A program made the translations under genes and the position numbers. Under the pieces are notes generated by a model. The model had not been told where the DNA came from. It did not search any database and worked only from the letters and a program-made list of their open reading frames with translations. A stretch of DNA of 64,000 bases from Grifola frondosa (Eukaryota > Basidiomycota > Agaricomycetes > Polyporales > Grifolaceae): NCBI GenBank assembly GCA_001683735.1, contig LUGG01000005.1:1054001-1118000 (forward strand). Direction: 5' to 3'. Numbering within the stretch: position 1 is the stretch's first letter; the number at the start of each line of letters is the position of its first letter. Of this stretch, positions 11,759 to 23,267 are shown one piece after another.

Positions 11759-11939
11759 GCATTCTAGTGTCGCGTTTCGCTCCTACTAGTTCACATTAGA
11801 GGACGACATCATTTCCTCACGCGCTCTGTGGTTTCTGGAAGAGCGTGTTCCGAGTCTCCTCACCCTCATCAAGAGTGATATACGGTCGGTTGAACTTTGT
11901 TGTTATTGAATCCATCTACTCACATATTGTGGAACTTAG

Positions 11940-14900
11940 ATGGAGCTGTCTACCACCTACACGGAGTCTTGCATATGTGGGAGAAGCTTTATGACCCCAG
12001 GGTCGTTCACCAAGCATAGTCGAGTTTGCCCTAAGCGCAAGAAAAGATCTGCGGGTGCCCTCGCTAGAGTGCAGGAGCTTTGGGCTTCGAAACGACAACG
12101 ACAGGATGACTCCATGCCCCCTGAAGCTCAAGGCGTGAAGACCAAGACGCACACCTTTGGCCCTCTCTCGTCTCCACTTGACGCTGCCAGAGTCTTCGAC
12201 TCAGCATCAACTACCCTATATGATTTGGATCGCTCGGTGGCAGAGCGTAGGACCCGCAGAGAAAATCGTATGCTTCCCAAGCGGTATCGAGACATAATCC
12301 CGGCACCTGCTGCAGCACTACCTCCATCGTCGTCGCTACCTCCATCGTCGTCGCTACCTCCATCGTCGTCGCTACCTCCGTCACTTCCATTACCTCAAGA
12401 TTCAACACAAAATACTGCTCCATCAGTTGGGACTCGCCTTCTACATGTCTTCAAGTCTCCTCGGAACGTGTTCGGGTTATTTCGACGATATCAATCAAAT
12501 AACTTCCCCCAGCATGATCCTGAAGAGAATGTGGACCGGGAGGAGCTAATGACTGCATCCGACGAGGTTTTAAGCTCGTCTGAGATCGATGAACAACCAT
12601 ACTACCCATACCCAAATCAGTCATCGTTTACTTTACATAACTGGTTTTGGAATGATGGGGTGGTGAAGTCTCAATCGTCCTTTCGAAAGTTGACAAAAAT
12701 CATCAGTCACCCCGAGTTCAAACCGGAAGACATCGCAAGGACTAACTGGCAGCGCATCGATGCTCGTTTGGCAGACGTTGAGCAAGATGCCAACATTTCC
12801 CAACGACACGAAGGGAGACAGTATAGTGACAAGTGGACAGAGACCCCAATCACAATATCTGTTCCTTTTCATGCCAAGATGCACCGCCCAGGGCCTCAGG
12901 ATTTCGGTGCAGGAATACTTCATCACCGAAAGCTAGTTTCGGTGATCCGCGAAAAGGTCTCGAACCCTGAAAGCCATCCCCACTTTCATTACGAGCCTTA
13001 TGAACTACATTGGCAGCCGGAGGGAGCTTTGGAAGATGTTAGAGTATTCGGAGAAATGTATACATCACAGGCGTTCGTCAATGCGCACCGCGATCTTCAG
13101 CTAGCTCCTGGAGAACCTGGATGTGACCTTCCGAGGGTTGTCGTTGCACTCATGTTTGCGTCTGATGCTACCCATCTAACGGATTTCGGCTCCGCTAAAC
13201 TCTGGCCTCTGTACCTTTCGTTTGGAAACGAATCGAAGTATAGACGAGGCAACCCGTCTTGTAATCACTTTGAACATGTCGCCTACTTTGAATCTGTGAG
13301 GAATCCTGAAAATCCTGCAGTTCATAACTGACTTAATGCGTTAGCTACCTGATACATTCAAGGACTTCGTGATGGAAAGTGTCGGGGGAAAGGGTCCGAA
13401 CACCGCTTTCACCACACATTGTCACCGAGAAATGCTTCATGCACAGTGGACCATCCTTCTTGATGATGACTTTCTGGAGGCGTATGAGCACGGTATTATC
13501 ATCGAATGTTGTGACGGCGTGCGACGTCGGTTTTACCCGCGTATTTTCACATATTCCGCAGATTATCCTGAAAAGTATGTAAAGCCCATTGTTCCTTTCT
13601 TGAGGATTCGCTGATAAGTTCTTCAGGATCACCATAGCAAGCATCAGAAATCTCGGTCGTTGTCCATGTCCGCGGTGCCTAATTCCACTCAATCGCGTGC
13701 ACAACATGGGCATGACTCGAGATATGGCCCAGCGTGTAACACTTGCTCGCACCAACGACGCTCGACGTCGGGATCGTGTCGCGACAGCTCGTAAATTCAT
13801 TTACGAGATGAATTATGCGGTCAACAGTGCGGCAGTTGAGAAGTTGCTGCAGGAAGAGTCGCTTGTACCCACTGCAGTGAGTGTGATTCGTGTTACATAT
13901 TCCCGTTGAGCTTGAACATATCGTATTCTTAGAACGCTTTTTCGGAAAGGTTGTCGTCACCAAATTTCAACTTGTTTGGGATGCTCGTTGTAGACCTTAT
14001 GCACGAGTTCGAGTTAGGCGTCTGGAAGGCGCTCTTCATTCATCTTCTTCGGATACTTGATTGTCTGGATGAATCCCGTAAACACGAACTGGACCGCCGG
14101 CAAGTTGACTTATTCCGACATATTGAACGATGAAGCCCATGCTTTGATCATAGATTTCGTCAAATCCCTGCATTTGGCAAAGATACCATCAGGAAAATTC
14201 ATTCCAATAGATCGGAGTTGAAGAAAATGGCTGCGCGGGATTATGAAGACTTGCTGCAGGTGAATTTTTAATTTGGGCTACTGGGTGAATCGCTTCAATG
14301 TGGATTCTAGTGTGCAATACCCGTCTTTGAAGGTCTCTTCCCCGAACCACATAACACTCGAGTGAAAGATTTGTTATATATCATGGCCCACTGGCACGGT
14401 TTTGCAAAGTTGCGCATGCATACGGACACAACATTGGATATCCTATCTGAGGATACCGCTGTCTTAGGCCAGAAACTTCGTGAATTCAAGGAGAAGACCT
14501 GCGCCGCGTTTCAAACACGGGAGTTAGCTCGCGAGGGTGAAGCTCGAAAGAGGCGTCAGCAGAAAAATGTTGCAGGCGCTGGTCCTAATTCCGCAGCACC
14601 GGGCGATGCGCGTCGACCTAAAGCTTTCAATCTCAATACCTACAAACTTCACTCCTTGGGTGACTATGTGTCAACCATCCGACTCTTTGGGACTACAGAT
14701 TCTTACTCGACTCAACTGGTGGGCTCTTTCTACTTTGTGGAATGCGTTCGCTAATGTACTTTGCCTAGCCTGAAACCGAACACCGAAAGTCGAAATCTCG
14801 CTTCCTTCGTACGAACGGTAGATTGATTCGGAAACAGTTGACCAAGATCGAAACACGGCAGCGCAATATACGTAAAATGCGTGAAAAACTTAGTCCGCAG

Positions 14901-16116
14901 GAAGCTCTCCATCCTCCGGACATGGAGGACGTCCCAAGCGATCCACGGATGCAGTACAACATGGGTAAATCGGAGAATTCTCCGGTGAATGTCCCATCCT
15001 TCCTTCAGAAACATGCTGGCGATCCAGCAATCAAGGTAGGCCATTTCTGGATTGTTCGTTGAGTGTGCTGACGGCGTTCCGTAGGACTTCTTGCCAAAGC
15101 TGAAAGATCACCTTCTTCCTCGCATACAGGAGATCATCTCGCAAGAAGCCACCTTCGGCTCTAACTCGACTAGCGTTCCAGGACCTGTGGTCGGTTACGA
15201 ACATCCACGGGATTCTGTCTTCTTGAAGAATGATCGCATCTATCATCACAGTCTCATCCGATTCAACTACACTACCTATGACGTCAGACGCGACCACAGT
15301 GTTGTCAATGCCGGTACCGAGCAATGCAATATCATGCTTCTCGCCGACAGTTCTGATCCCGCCGGCTCCGGTCGTTTCTTGTATGCCCGTGTGTTGGGGA
15401 CATACCATGCAAAAGTCGTTTATATGGGATCTGGAATGCGCGACTACGAACCTCGTCGTATGGACTTTTTATGGGTGCGATGGTACGAAGTCTTGGATGG
15501 AAGCAGCTCTCAACTTCCTTCCCTTCGATTTCCTTCCATGTGCGATGCGTATTCATTTGGATTCGTCAATCCGAGCGATGTGCTACGTAGCTGCCACGTT
15601 ATTCCTGATTTCGCGGGTGGCAAGCGCCATGATGATGGTATTGGTACTTCCTGCTGCGCCAAGGATGCCCAGGACTGGTGTCGCTACTACGTGGGCTGGT
15701 ATGTGTTCGGATATTATTTACTAGAAATGATTTGACTTGTTCAATCCTTGCAGTTTTTCTGATCGCGACCTTTTGATGCGCCATCACTGGGGATTAGGTG
15801 TGGGTCACATCTATGCTCACGGAGCTGGAATCAAGGTAAACCGTGGTGCCGTGGTGGAAAATGCAATTGATGCACGGTTGGCTATTCTATCCGCGGAGAG
15901 AACGGAAGGTGTGCAATGTTCCTTTCACTGCCTTCGTAGTTCTAACTTAGTGTAGTTGTAGATGATATATCGGACAACCATGAAGAAACTTACAACCCAG
16001 ATGATGATCCGGAACTAAGTATGGAAGATCGAGAGAGAGAGGGCTGGGAAGACGTCGAATCAGACGATGAGGCTGAGTATGAGGACGACGTCTCCTCTGG
16101 GGAACATGATGAATGA
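11940..16116 (+). CDS. Plavaka-family DNA transposase, apparently intact
   Basis: Transposase of the Plavaka family of cut-and-paste elements, which are abundant in basidiomycetes. It begins with a C-x-C...H...C zinc finger (CICGRSF...KHSRVCP) and a basic stretch, followed by a disordered region with LPPSSS repeats (12318-12383). Then come VVALMFASDATHLTDFGSAK, LWPLYLSFGNESKY, NHFEHVAYF, CPCPRCLIP, VVDLMHEFELGVWK, MAHWHGFAKLRMHTD and a C-terminal VGHIYAHGAGIKVN followed by an acidic tail ending in GEHDE. Introns include 13296-13344 and a GC-AG intron at 14100-14153. I found no frameshift or internal stop, which contrasts with the other mobile elements here. Terminal inverted repeats were not identified, so the element's limits are unknown. 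Confidence 0.9.
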
Positions 16117-16887
16117 GAGGCTGGCTCCGACCATTCGCGCATGTCTTCTCATCATCACGTTCACCCCGTCCTTGTTCCATACTTATTCGTGTCCTCTTAC
16201 ATCCATGTTCTAAGCATCTGTCGCATTCACGTACGCAAACTCTTCACTTTACTACTGATTCGAGTTGCATATGAATCAAATGGGCATATCTTGCACCATA
16301 TACTGCACTACCCCTCCTCAAGTACTCGAAGTTGGTGTGACTGTTTAAGAACCCAAGGCGAAGAGGGATGAAGAAGAGAGCGGACCGTATATGACAGACT
16401 CTGTCCGCTCGGAGCGGCATAACGAACTAATTTGGACAGCAGCGCGTTCACTTGTGAGTAGTTGGCGCTGCTCCGCCCGCCCAATCCGATTCCGTCTCTG
16501 TCCACAGTTCAGACATCACGCAGCCACCCGTTCGTTGGATTTAATTTATGTTTAATTTAAGTCATTATCATAGCCCAGCCTCAAACAACCATACTCGAAG
16601 TTAATGACTGTACTCCATGGGCCGTTACATACTTACCCCAGGACGTCGGTAGGAAGGAGTGGTGAGAGGTAGTTGTCCTGTCTTTGTTCGCAGAATCTCT
16701 GGATTGGCATATGTATGTTCAATTACTTTCCTCCAACCTCGACATCTGCGGTGATAGCCGTTAATTAAGGCAATCTGTCCACATAAGTCGATGGGTCACG
16801 TTCACCCATGTGACCTCGGAGGTGTTCGACTCCTTGAATTCACTCTTGCCTGATGAACTAGTACTAGCATTACGGTGCTCCAGTCGC
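16117..16887. other. intergenic, no gene recognised
   Basis: 3' flank of the Plavaka gene. It is pyrimidine-rich just after the stop. No convincing coding exon, RNA gene or terminal inverted repeat was seen. Confidence 0.5.
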
Positions 16888-17132
16888 TGCTCACTTCAAG
16901 TGGACAGCCATCATTGCTATTGCTCACTACAAGTGGACAATTGCATCTTGCGTCGTCCGGTTTCCAGACGCGCATTTACTCGATTTCAGACAGACCCCTC
17001 GAATTGCCCGCGTCGTCCGGTCTCCAGACGCGCATTTACTCGATTTCAGACCTTTCGAATTGTCTGCGTCGTCCGGTTTTCCAGACAGGCGCGTCAATTA
17101 CTCGACTTTGGACCTTCATCCGGCCTTCAGAC
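16888..17132 (+). promoter_or_regulatory. A-A-B-B-B module upstream of the gene at 17287
   Basis: A boxes 16888-16907 and 16921-16940 (tgctcactacaagtggacaa), B boxes 16955-16969, 17015-17029 and 17071-17086 (the last with one extra T), and a decayed B-like site at 17117-17132 (catccggccttcagac). The first two B boxes sit in a 60-bp direct repeat ('cgcatttactcgatttcagac'). A 5'-UTR intron (17232-17284, GTAAGT...TATAG) lies between the module and the ATG. Confidence 0.75.
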
Positions 17133-17286
17133 ACCTGCTCGATTTACCTTCGAATTCCTCGCGTTGTCCGGTGCTTGCTTGTGCACGATATCCGACCCTC
17201 ACCCTTTTTCCATCGTCACCTACATTTCAGTGTAAGTGATAGCTTCCGTCTGTACCACTACTATATGCTTACCCGCTGGTATAGCT

Positions 17287-20200
17287 ATGATGCATACTTG
17301 TCATACTCTCCTGTACGATCCAAAAACCTGCCTAGCGGGATCTTCCCGAGGCCCATCGACACCCTGGGACCAATTCCACGACCACAAGGTCATCCGCACC
17401 TATGCAATACTCGACAATAATCGAGTCGCAATATCTCCCAATGCTGACTACATTCCGGCGGAGCCACCTTCTGGGAACCCACCAAAAAGGCCATATGCGG
17501 ATGGTCGCCGATACACATTCGAATTCGCGTTTCAGCCGCAGCAATGGTGTGCCGAGCTGGAGTACATTTCTTGTAGTTATCAGTTGTCAGAGGCCAGTGG
17601 TATTATAGACCCAGCCTTCACATTGCTGGAGGATGGGCAAACGTTCAAGACGACAAACTGGCACAGCCGTCAAGGCCGAGTTCTTCAGACGTTCTACGAG
17701 CCGTTATTTGAGCTGTTCCAGTCGGAATGGACTGCTGCGACAGCCATTCAGAGCAATGCGTTGCCCCATGTCGTGCGTTCGTGGTCGGAGATAAACACTG
17801 CCGAGGAACGCCGCTGCGTCAAAGACGAACGTCTTACGCTGCAAAAGCAGCGCACGAAAGTCGCTGAGATTCAGCGTCACATCCTAAAGCTGCGAGCATT
17901 TACTCAATGGTGCACGCTCATGAAAGCTTTCCGCGACGGGATTATAATACGTCCAGTCCCTACCTTGTCTGTCGTTGGCACTTGGACAGCCGCGAACGAT
18001 GAAGTCACCAGGAAGCGACTTGTGTGGCTAGGTATACCGTGTTGGTATATCGCCTCTTTACCGAAGTCGCCGATTCCAACGTCGCCAAGTGAAATTCGAT
18101 CAGTTGACTCTCGTCTCACTGGTTGGGAATGGGATGACGATATGGACCATCCTAAGCCTGAGACGGCGAAGGCGAAGAAGAGGTGTATGGAATCGGACGA
18201 TGAGGGCTGGAGTGAGGAAGAAATGACGGCCATCCCCCCTGCGACATACACGCTTCCTGGTGTCCTTCCGGAACGGAAATATCTTAAGCTGAAGAAAAAG
18301 GGTGCTACGATCCTTCCCTCTGAGGTTCCGGTGAAGTTCAGACCTGGTTTGACTCCCAGACCTTCTCCTGGTTGGCAACCGCCACAAGGCGGATATCGCT
18401 CTCATTCTCCCAAACCTCGCGCTCCTCAGCCCCATTCATGGAGCAACAACTATCAACGTCGCTCTCGCTCTCCCGAGCCTCGCGCTCCTCAGCCCATTCA
18501 CGGGGCAACAACTACCAACGTCGCTCTCGTTCTCCCGAGCCTCGCGCTCCTCAGCCCCATTCACGGGGCAACAACTATCAACGTCGCTCTCGTTCTCCCG
18601 AGCCTCGCGCTCCTCAGCCCCATTCACGGGGCAACAACTATCAACGTCGCTCTCGCTCTCCCGAGCCTCGCGCTCCTCAGCCCAATTCATGGGGCAACAA
18701 CTATCGACGTCGCTCTCGTTCTCCCGAGCCTCGCGCTCCTCAGCCCAATTCATGGGGCAACAACTATCGACGTCGCTCTCGTTCTCCCGAGCCTCGCGCT
18801 CCTCAGCCCAATTCATGGGGCAACAACTATCGACGTCGCTCTCGCTCTCCCGTTCGCCGCTGGGGTTATTCATCCGCTAGAACACAATGCGAATCTCCAG
18901 ATCGGTACGACCCTATGGGTGCTGATGTCGGGTGTCGGGCAGGACATGATGGCGGCCAGTCTTCCTGCAGTCTGCGAGATGCCAGTGAGTACATCCCATA
19001 CCAAGGTCAGTGTGCCCGCTAACGAAGAAGTAGGCGACATAGGATCAATACATGCCACTGCCGAGCCCGTCAGCCTTGAAGGGCTCGAGATCGCTCTCGC
19101 CGATATCGGACACCAGCTTCATCCTCCTCTGCAGGAGCAACAAGCTCATATGGACGTTGATGGCAGAGATGCACTAATGACGGACAAGGTACCCCCGCCG
19201 TCAATCCCGTTAGCCTTGAAGAGCTCGAGGTCGCTCCCGCCGAGCTTCATCCTCCCCCGCAGGAGAAACAAGCTCATATGGACGTTGATGGCAGAGATGC
19301 ACTGATGACGGACAAGGTACCCCCCGCCGTCAATCCCGTCAGCCTTGAAGAGCTCGAGGTCGCTCCCGCCGAGCTTCATCCTCCCCCGCAGGAGAAACAA
19401 GCTCATATGGACGTTGATGGCAGAGATGCACTGATGACGGACAAGGTACCCCCCGCCGTCAATCCCGTCAGCCTTGAAGAGTTCGAGGTCGCTCCCGCCG
19501 AGCTTCATCCTCCCCCGCAGGAGAAACAAGCTCATATGGACGTTGATGGCAGAGATGCACCGATGACGGACAAGGTACCCCCCGCCGTCAATCCCGTCAG
19601 CCTTGAAGAGCTCGAGGTCGCTCCCGCCGAGCTTCATCCTCCCCCGCAGGAGAAACAAGCTCATATGGACGTTGATGGCAGAGATGCACCGATGACGGAC
19701 AAGGTACCCCCCGCCGTCAATCCCGTCAGCCTTGAAGAGCTCGAGGTCGCTCCCGCCGAGCTTCATCCTCCCCCGCAGGAGAAACAAGCTCATATGGACG
19801 TTGATGGCAGAGATGCACTGATGACGGACAAGGTACCCCCCGCCGTCAATCCCGTCAGCCTTGAAGAGCTCGAGGTCGCTCCCGCCGATACCGGACACCA
19901 GCTGGATCCTCCTCTGCAGGAGCAACAAGCTCATATGAACGTTGATGGCAGAGATGCACTGATGACGGACAAGGTACCCCCGCCGTCAATCCCGTCAGTC
20001 TTGAAGAGCTCGAGGTCGCTCCCGCCGATACCGGACACCAGCTGGATCCTCCTCTGCAGGAGCAACAGGCTCATACGGACGTTGATGGCAGAGATGCATT
20101 AATGACGGATAAGGTACCCCCCGCCGTCAATCCTGTCGGCCTTGAAGGGCTCGAGACCGCCGGTGCTGGGAACCAGCTTAACGTCGCAGTCCCTTCTCCT

Positions 20201-21118
20201 TTCATACAAGCGCGATCTGCGACGGAAATAGACATGTTGATGCCCAATGCTGAAGACGAGGCCCGAGTGTGGACAACAAATTACGGTGTCGCTGTTCGCA
20301 CCACAGTCCCCATCAACAGCCAGGCAGAGCTCGACATCTTTCTACGCGACACTTTCCCTTTCGATTCATCTTTACCATATGCCCTTGCGCGATGGGAAGA
20401 AATGATGGCCATGCCTGCATTCCCGCCACGGGGAGAATGGTTTCTACCTCCCGCTAGCATGTTCGCACCCGAGGATGCTAATCATTATCAGTACGGTCTC
20501 ATGTGGAAGCGGGTCAGAGACAGATACATAACTTCGGTTGTGGAACAGCACCCATCATCCTGGAATGGATTACAGGCCAGGGTGTGGAAAGACCGGCTGA
20601 GAGCTACGACACCGTTGAAAGGCCTTCTCCGTACTTTCGGTAAAGCCCAGATTCCTGCCGAACAGCTCTCAAAAATCGGTTATTCGCCCATATCCTATGA
20701 GGATCTGGCGAGATATCGCTGGGAGCTAGATACATGTCGCTTCCGTTCCGAGTTTGAACGTACAGCGATTACTCTCGATGAATCATATGTCTTGGCGCCA
20801 TCACCTGCTACTTGGATTCCGCTGCGCGCCGCCATACGCAGGGCCTGGGGATACGGCATCTGCTACTTTCCATACTCTCAGGAGGCGCGATTTCTTGACA
20901 GCCCGGATGAACTTGTGCGACTTCGCCACTGGCGAGCCCTTGGGACGATCATGTTGCGGTGGCGTATTTCCAACCACAGTAAAGCATGTATACGTCTCGC
21001 TCTGAGGGGGTCTCCAAGAGAAGTGGAAGACGGTGTACGGGCGGTGTACACCCAGCAATGTCGGAACGTGCACGCCAGTCAGCCGACGAATTTCACATCT
21101 CGTAGTGCTTCGTGGTGA
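17287..21118 (+). CDS. repeat-rich hypothetical protein, frame broken
   Basis: Likely relative of the gene at 8715. Translation starts at the ATG at 17287 just after a 5'-UTR intron. The N-terminal domain includes YTFEFAFQPQQWCAELEYIS and KRLVWLGIPCWYIASLP. A central region has Arg/Ser repeats (RRSRSPEPRAPQPHSRGNN, about seven copies), followed by 43-residue repeats containing QAHMDVDGRDALMTDKVPP (about eight copies). The C-terminal domain contains ARYRWELDTCRFRSEFERT and WIPLRAAIRRAWGYG. The reading frame changes three times, each at a repeat copy with one C fewer than its sisters (about 18497, 19195 and 19977). A 49-nt intron (18983-19031, GTGAGT...GCTAAC...GTAG) joins the two repeat blocks in frame. 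RS repeats suggest a nuclear or RNA-associated protein, but this is inference only. Confidence 0.55.
18410..18860 (+). repeat. 60-bp tandem repeat coding Arg/Ser repeats
   Basis: About seven copies of a 60-bp unit containing 'cgtcgctctcg(t/c)tctcccgag', encoding a 20-residue RS-rich repeat. One copy (near 18497) has three Cs where the others have four, which shifts the frame. Confidence 0.9.
19060..20165 (+). repeat. 129-bp tandem repeat coding 43-residue repeats
   Basis: About eight copies. The landmark gagcttcatcctcccccgc recurs at 19242, 19371 and 19500, giving a period of 129 bp. The units are almost identical in the middle and diverge at both ends. Two copies (about 19195 and 19977) have five Cs after 'ggta' where the others have six. 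Confidence 0.9.
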
Positions 21119-21550
21119 GTCCAGGAACTACGTTTTACAAATAATGTTTTAAAATTTTTTGGTAAACTTAGGCTATGAATCCGTCGGACTACGCTACACC
21201 TGGCCTAAGCACACCTTGTGCATCGTGTAGGCTTGTATCATTACCTCCAATGTGTACTATCTGCTGTATATATTGCAAGTCGTATTTATGTTGGATCTGC
21301 TAATGAACAGCATTTTGCTGCGATTTCACTGGACGGTACATTGTGGAACTCGTGCCTCATCCTGACTACAGAAAGCTCAACGAGAAAAATTCGAGTCTCA
21401 TGTCAATGTCCAGTAACAGGTCAACACGAGTTCCAGATCGACGCACCAAAGCCCCTCGTAGTTCGAGCATCTTACACACAGTAATCGTCACGGAAACTTG
21501 ATTGAACTGCAGACACATATCCCTTCTCGCGTTCCTTGTTCACGCACCGC
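21119..21550. other. spacer, no gene recognised
   Basis: An open frame at 21218-21484 has no motif or exon support. Confidence 0.4.
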
Positions 21551-21666
21551 ATCGACATCTAGCAATCTCTGTCTCTCTCTCTCACATACATACACACACA
21601 CATCCGTCTTCTCAAAGGTAAGTACCAATATCCGATCGATTTCGAATTTCCTGACCCCCTTGTAGA

Positions 21667-21972
21667 ATGTGCCGCGCCGAAAACGTCGTCTATCGATGCG
21701 GGAAGGTCCGCCGTTGTCCGACGACATTCTGCGCTCATGCGACGAGATTTCCTCGCCGCCTGCGGAGTGGCAATTTCACCTGGGTGCGACGCCGTTGCCA
21801 GCATACTGGCGAGATAAACCGGTGGCCCCACGTTTGGTGCAGACGCTGCGCAAGGAAGCCGGTGAAGCGTCGCAAAGCGAGCTTCAACGGAAGGCCGACA
21901 TGCGATAAGGTGCGTTCATTCTTCTGATTATTTCAATTTTTCTAACCACAACTATGTTGCCAGGCGTGGTGA
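21667..21972 (+). CDS. small Cys-rich basic protein, repeat unit 1
   Basis: A 5'-UTR intron (about 21617-21665, GTAAGT...TTGTAG) ends one base before the ATG. The frame then runs to a second intron (21910-21963, GTGCGT...CTAAC...CCAG), and three codons later ends at TGA, giving about 83 residues. It starts MCRAENVVYRCGKVRRC and has eight cysteines and many Arg/Lys. An overlapping frame (beginning PRRKRRLSMREGPPLSDDIL) has a more ordinary protein composition. It lacks an ATG but could be entered by splicing from the upstream exon (TSVFSK), so which frame is used is open. There is no known family. Confidence 0.35.
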
Positions 21973-22315
21973 AGGGCCTGGGCGTGCGCTGCAACTGTCT
22001 TTGTATTTTCCATTACATACTTTGATTATCAGCGGCGAGATACCTTTCCTGATGCTTCATACTGTATGTCAAACGAGACAGCCCAGCGGTAAAATAAAAA
22101 AATAAACTCGCATGTATCGCTCGCACGGCCGCCCCTGTCGCCAGCGAGGGATGATCCGCCAAGGGACAGGCTTCGGATACCAGAATACGCTCAGTTTTCA
22201 TCGACATCTAGCAATCTCTGTCTCTCTCTCTCACATACATACACACACACATCCGTCTTCTCAAAGGTAAGTACCAATATCCGATCGATTTCGAATTTCC
22301 TGACCCCCTTGTAGA

Positions 22316-22621
22316 ATGTGCCGCGCCGAAAACGTCGTCTATCGATGCGGGAAGGTCCGCCGTTGTCCGACGACATTCTGCGCTCATGCGACGAGATTTC
22401 CTCGCCGCCTGCGGAGTGGCAATTTCACCTGGGTGCGACGCCGTTGCCAGCATACTGGCGAGATAAACCGGTGGCCCCACGTTTGGTGCAGACGCTGCGC
22501 AAGGAAGCCGGTGAAGCGTCGCAAAGCGAGCTTCAACGGAAGGCCGACATGCGATAAGGTGCGTTCATTCTTCTGATTATTTCAATTTTTCTAACCACAA
22601 CTATGTTGCCAGGCGTGGTGA
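22316..22621 (+). CDS. small Cys-rich basic protein, repeat unit 2
   Basis: Copy of the gene at 21667 displaced by 649 bp, with the same two introns, start and stop. No difference in the coding part was noticed. The same ambiguity about the overlapping frame applies. Confidence 0.35.
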
Positions 22622-22961
22622 AGGGCCTGGGCGTGCGCTGCAACTGTCTTTGTATTTTCCATTACATACTTTGATTATCAGCGGCGAGTTACCTTTCCTG
22701 ATGCTTCATACTGTATGTCAAACGAGACAGCCCAGCGGTAATAAAAAAAAAAACTCGCATGTATCGCTCGCACGGCCGCCCCTGTCGCCAGCGAGGGATG
22801 ATCCGCCAAGGGACAGGCTTCGGATACCAGAATACGCTCAGTTTTCATCGACATCTAGCAATCTCTGTCTCTCTCTCTCACATACATACACACACACATC
22901 CGTCTTCTCAAAGGTAAGTACCAATATCCGATCGATTTCGAATTTCCTGACCCCTTGTAGA

Positions 22962-23267
22962 ATGTGCCGCGCCGAAAACGTCGTCTATCGATGCGGGAAG
23001 GTCCGCCGTTGTCCGACGACATTCTGCGCTCATGCGACGAGATTTCCTCGCCGCCTGCGGAGTGGCAATTTCACCTGGGTGCGACGCCGTTGCCAGCATA
23101 CTGGCGAGATAAACCGGTGGCCCCACGTTTGGTGCAGACGCTGCGCAAGGAAGCCGGTGAAGCGTCGCAAAGCGAGCTTCAACGGAAGGCCGACATGCGA
23201 TAAGGTGCGTTCATTCTTCTGATTATTTCAATTTTTCTAACCACAACTATGTTGCCAGGCGTGGTGA
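22962..23267 (+). CDS. small Cys-rich basic protein, repeat unit 3
   Basis: Third copy. One C is missing from the intron just before the ATG, which leaves an unspliced frame open from 22650 through the start. This is probably incidental. Confidence 0.35.

Noticed and set aside
17236..17286. Upstream start at 17236 for the repeat-rich gene
   Set aside because: The codon is GTG and it overlaps a strong GTAAGT splice donor; the ATG at 17287 directly after the TATAG acceptor is more likely.
18494..18500. Programmed ribosomal frameshift in the repeat gene
   Set aside because: There is no slippery heptamer or downstream structure tied to a single site, and three separate repeat copies show the same C-loss; length error or mutation is simpler.
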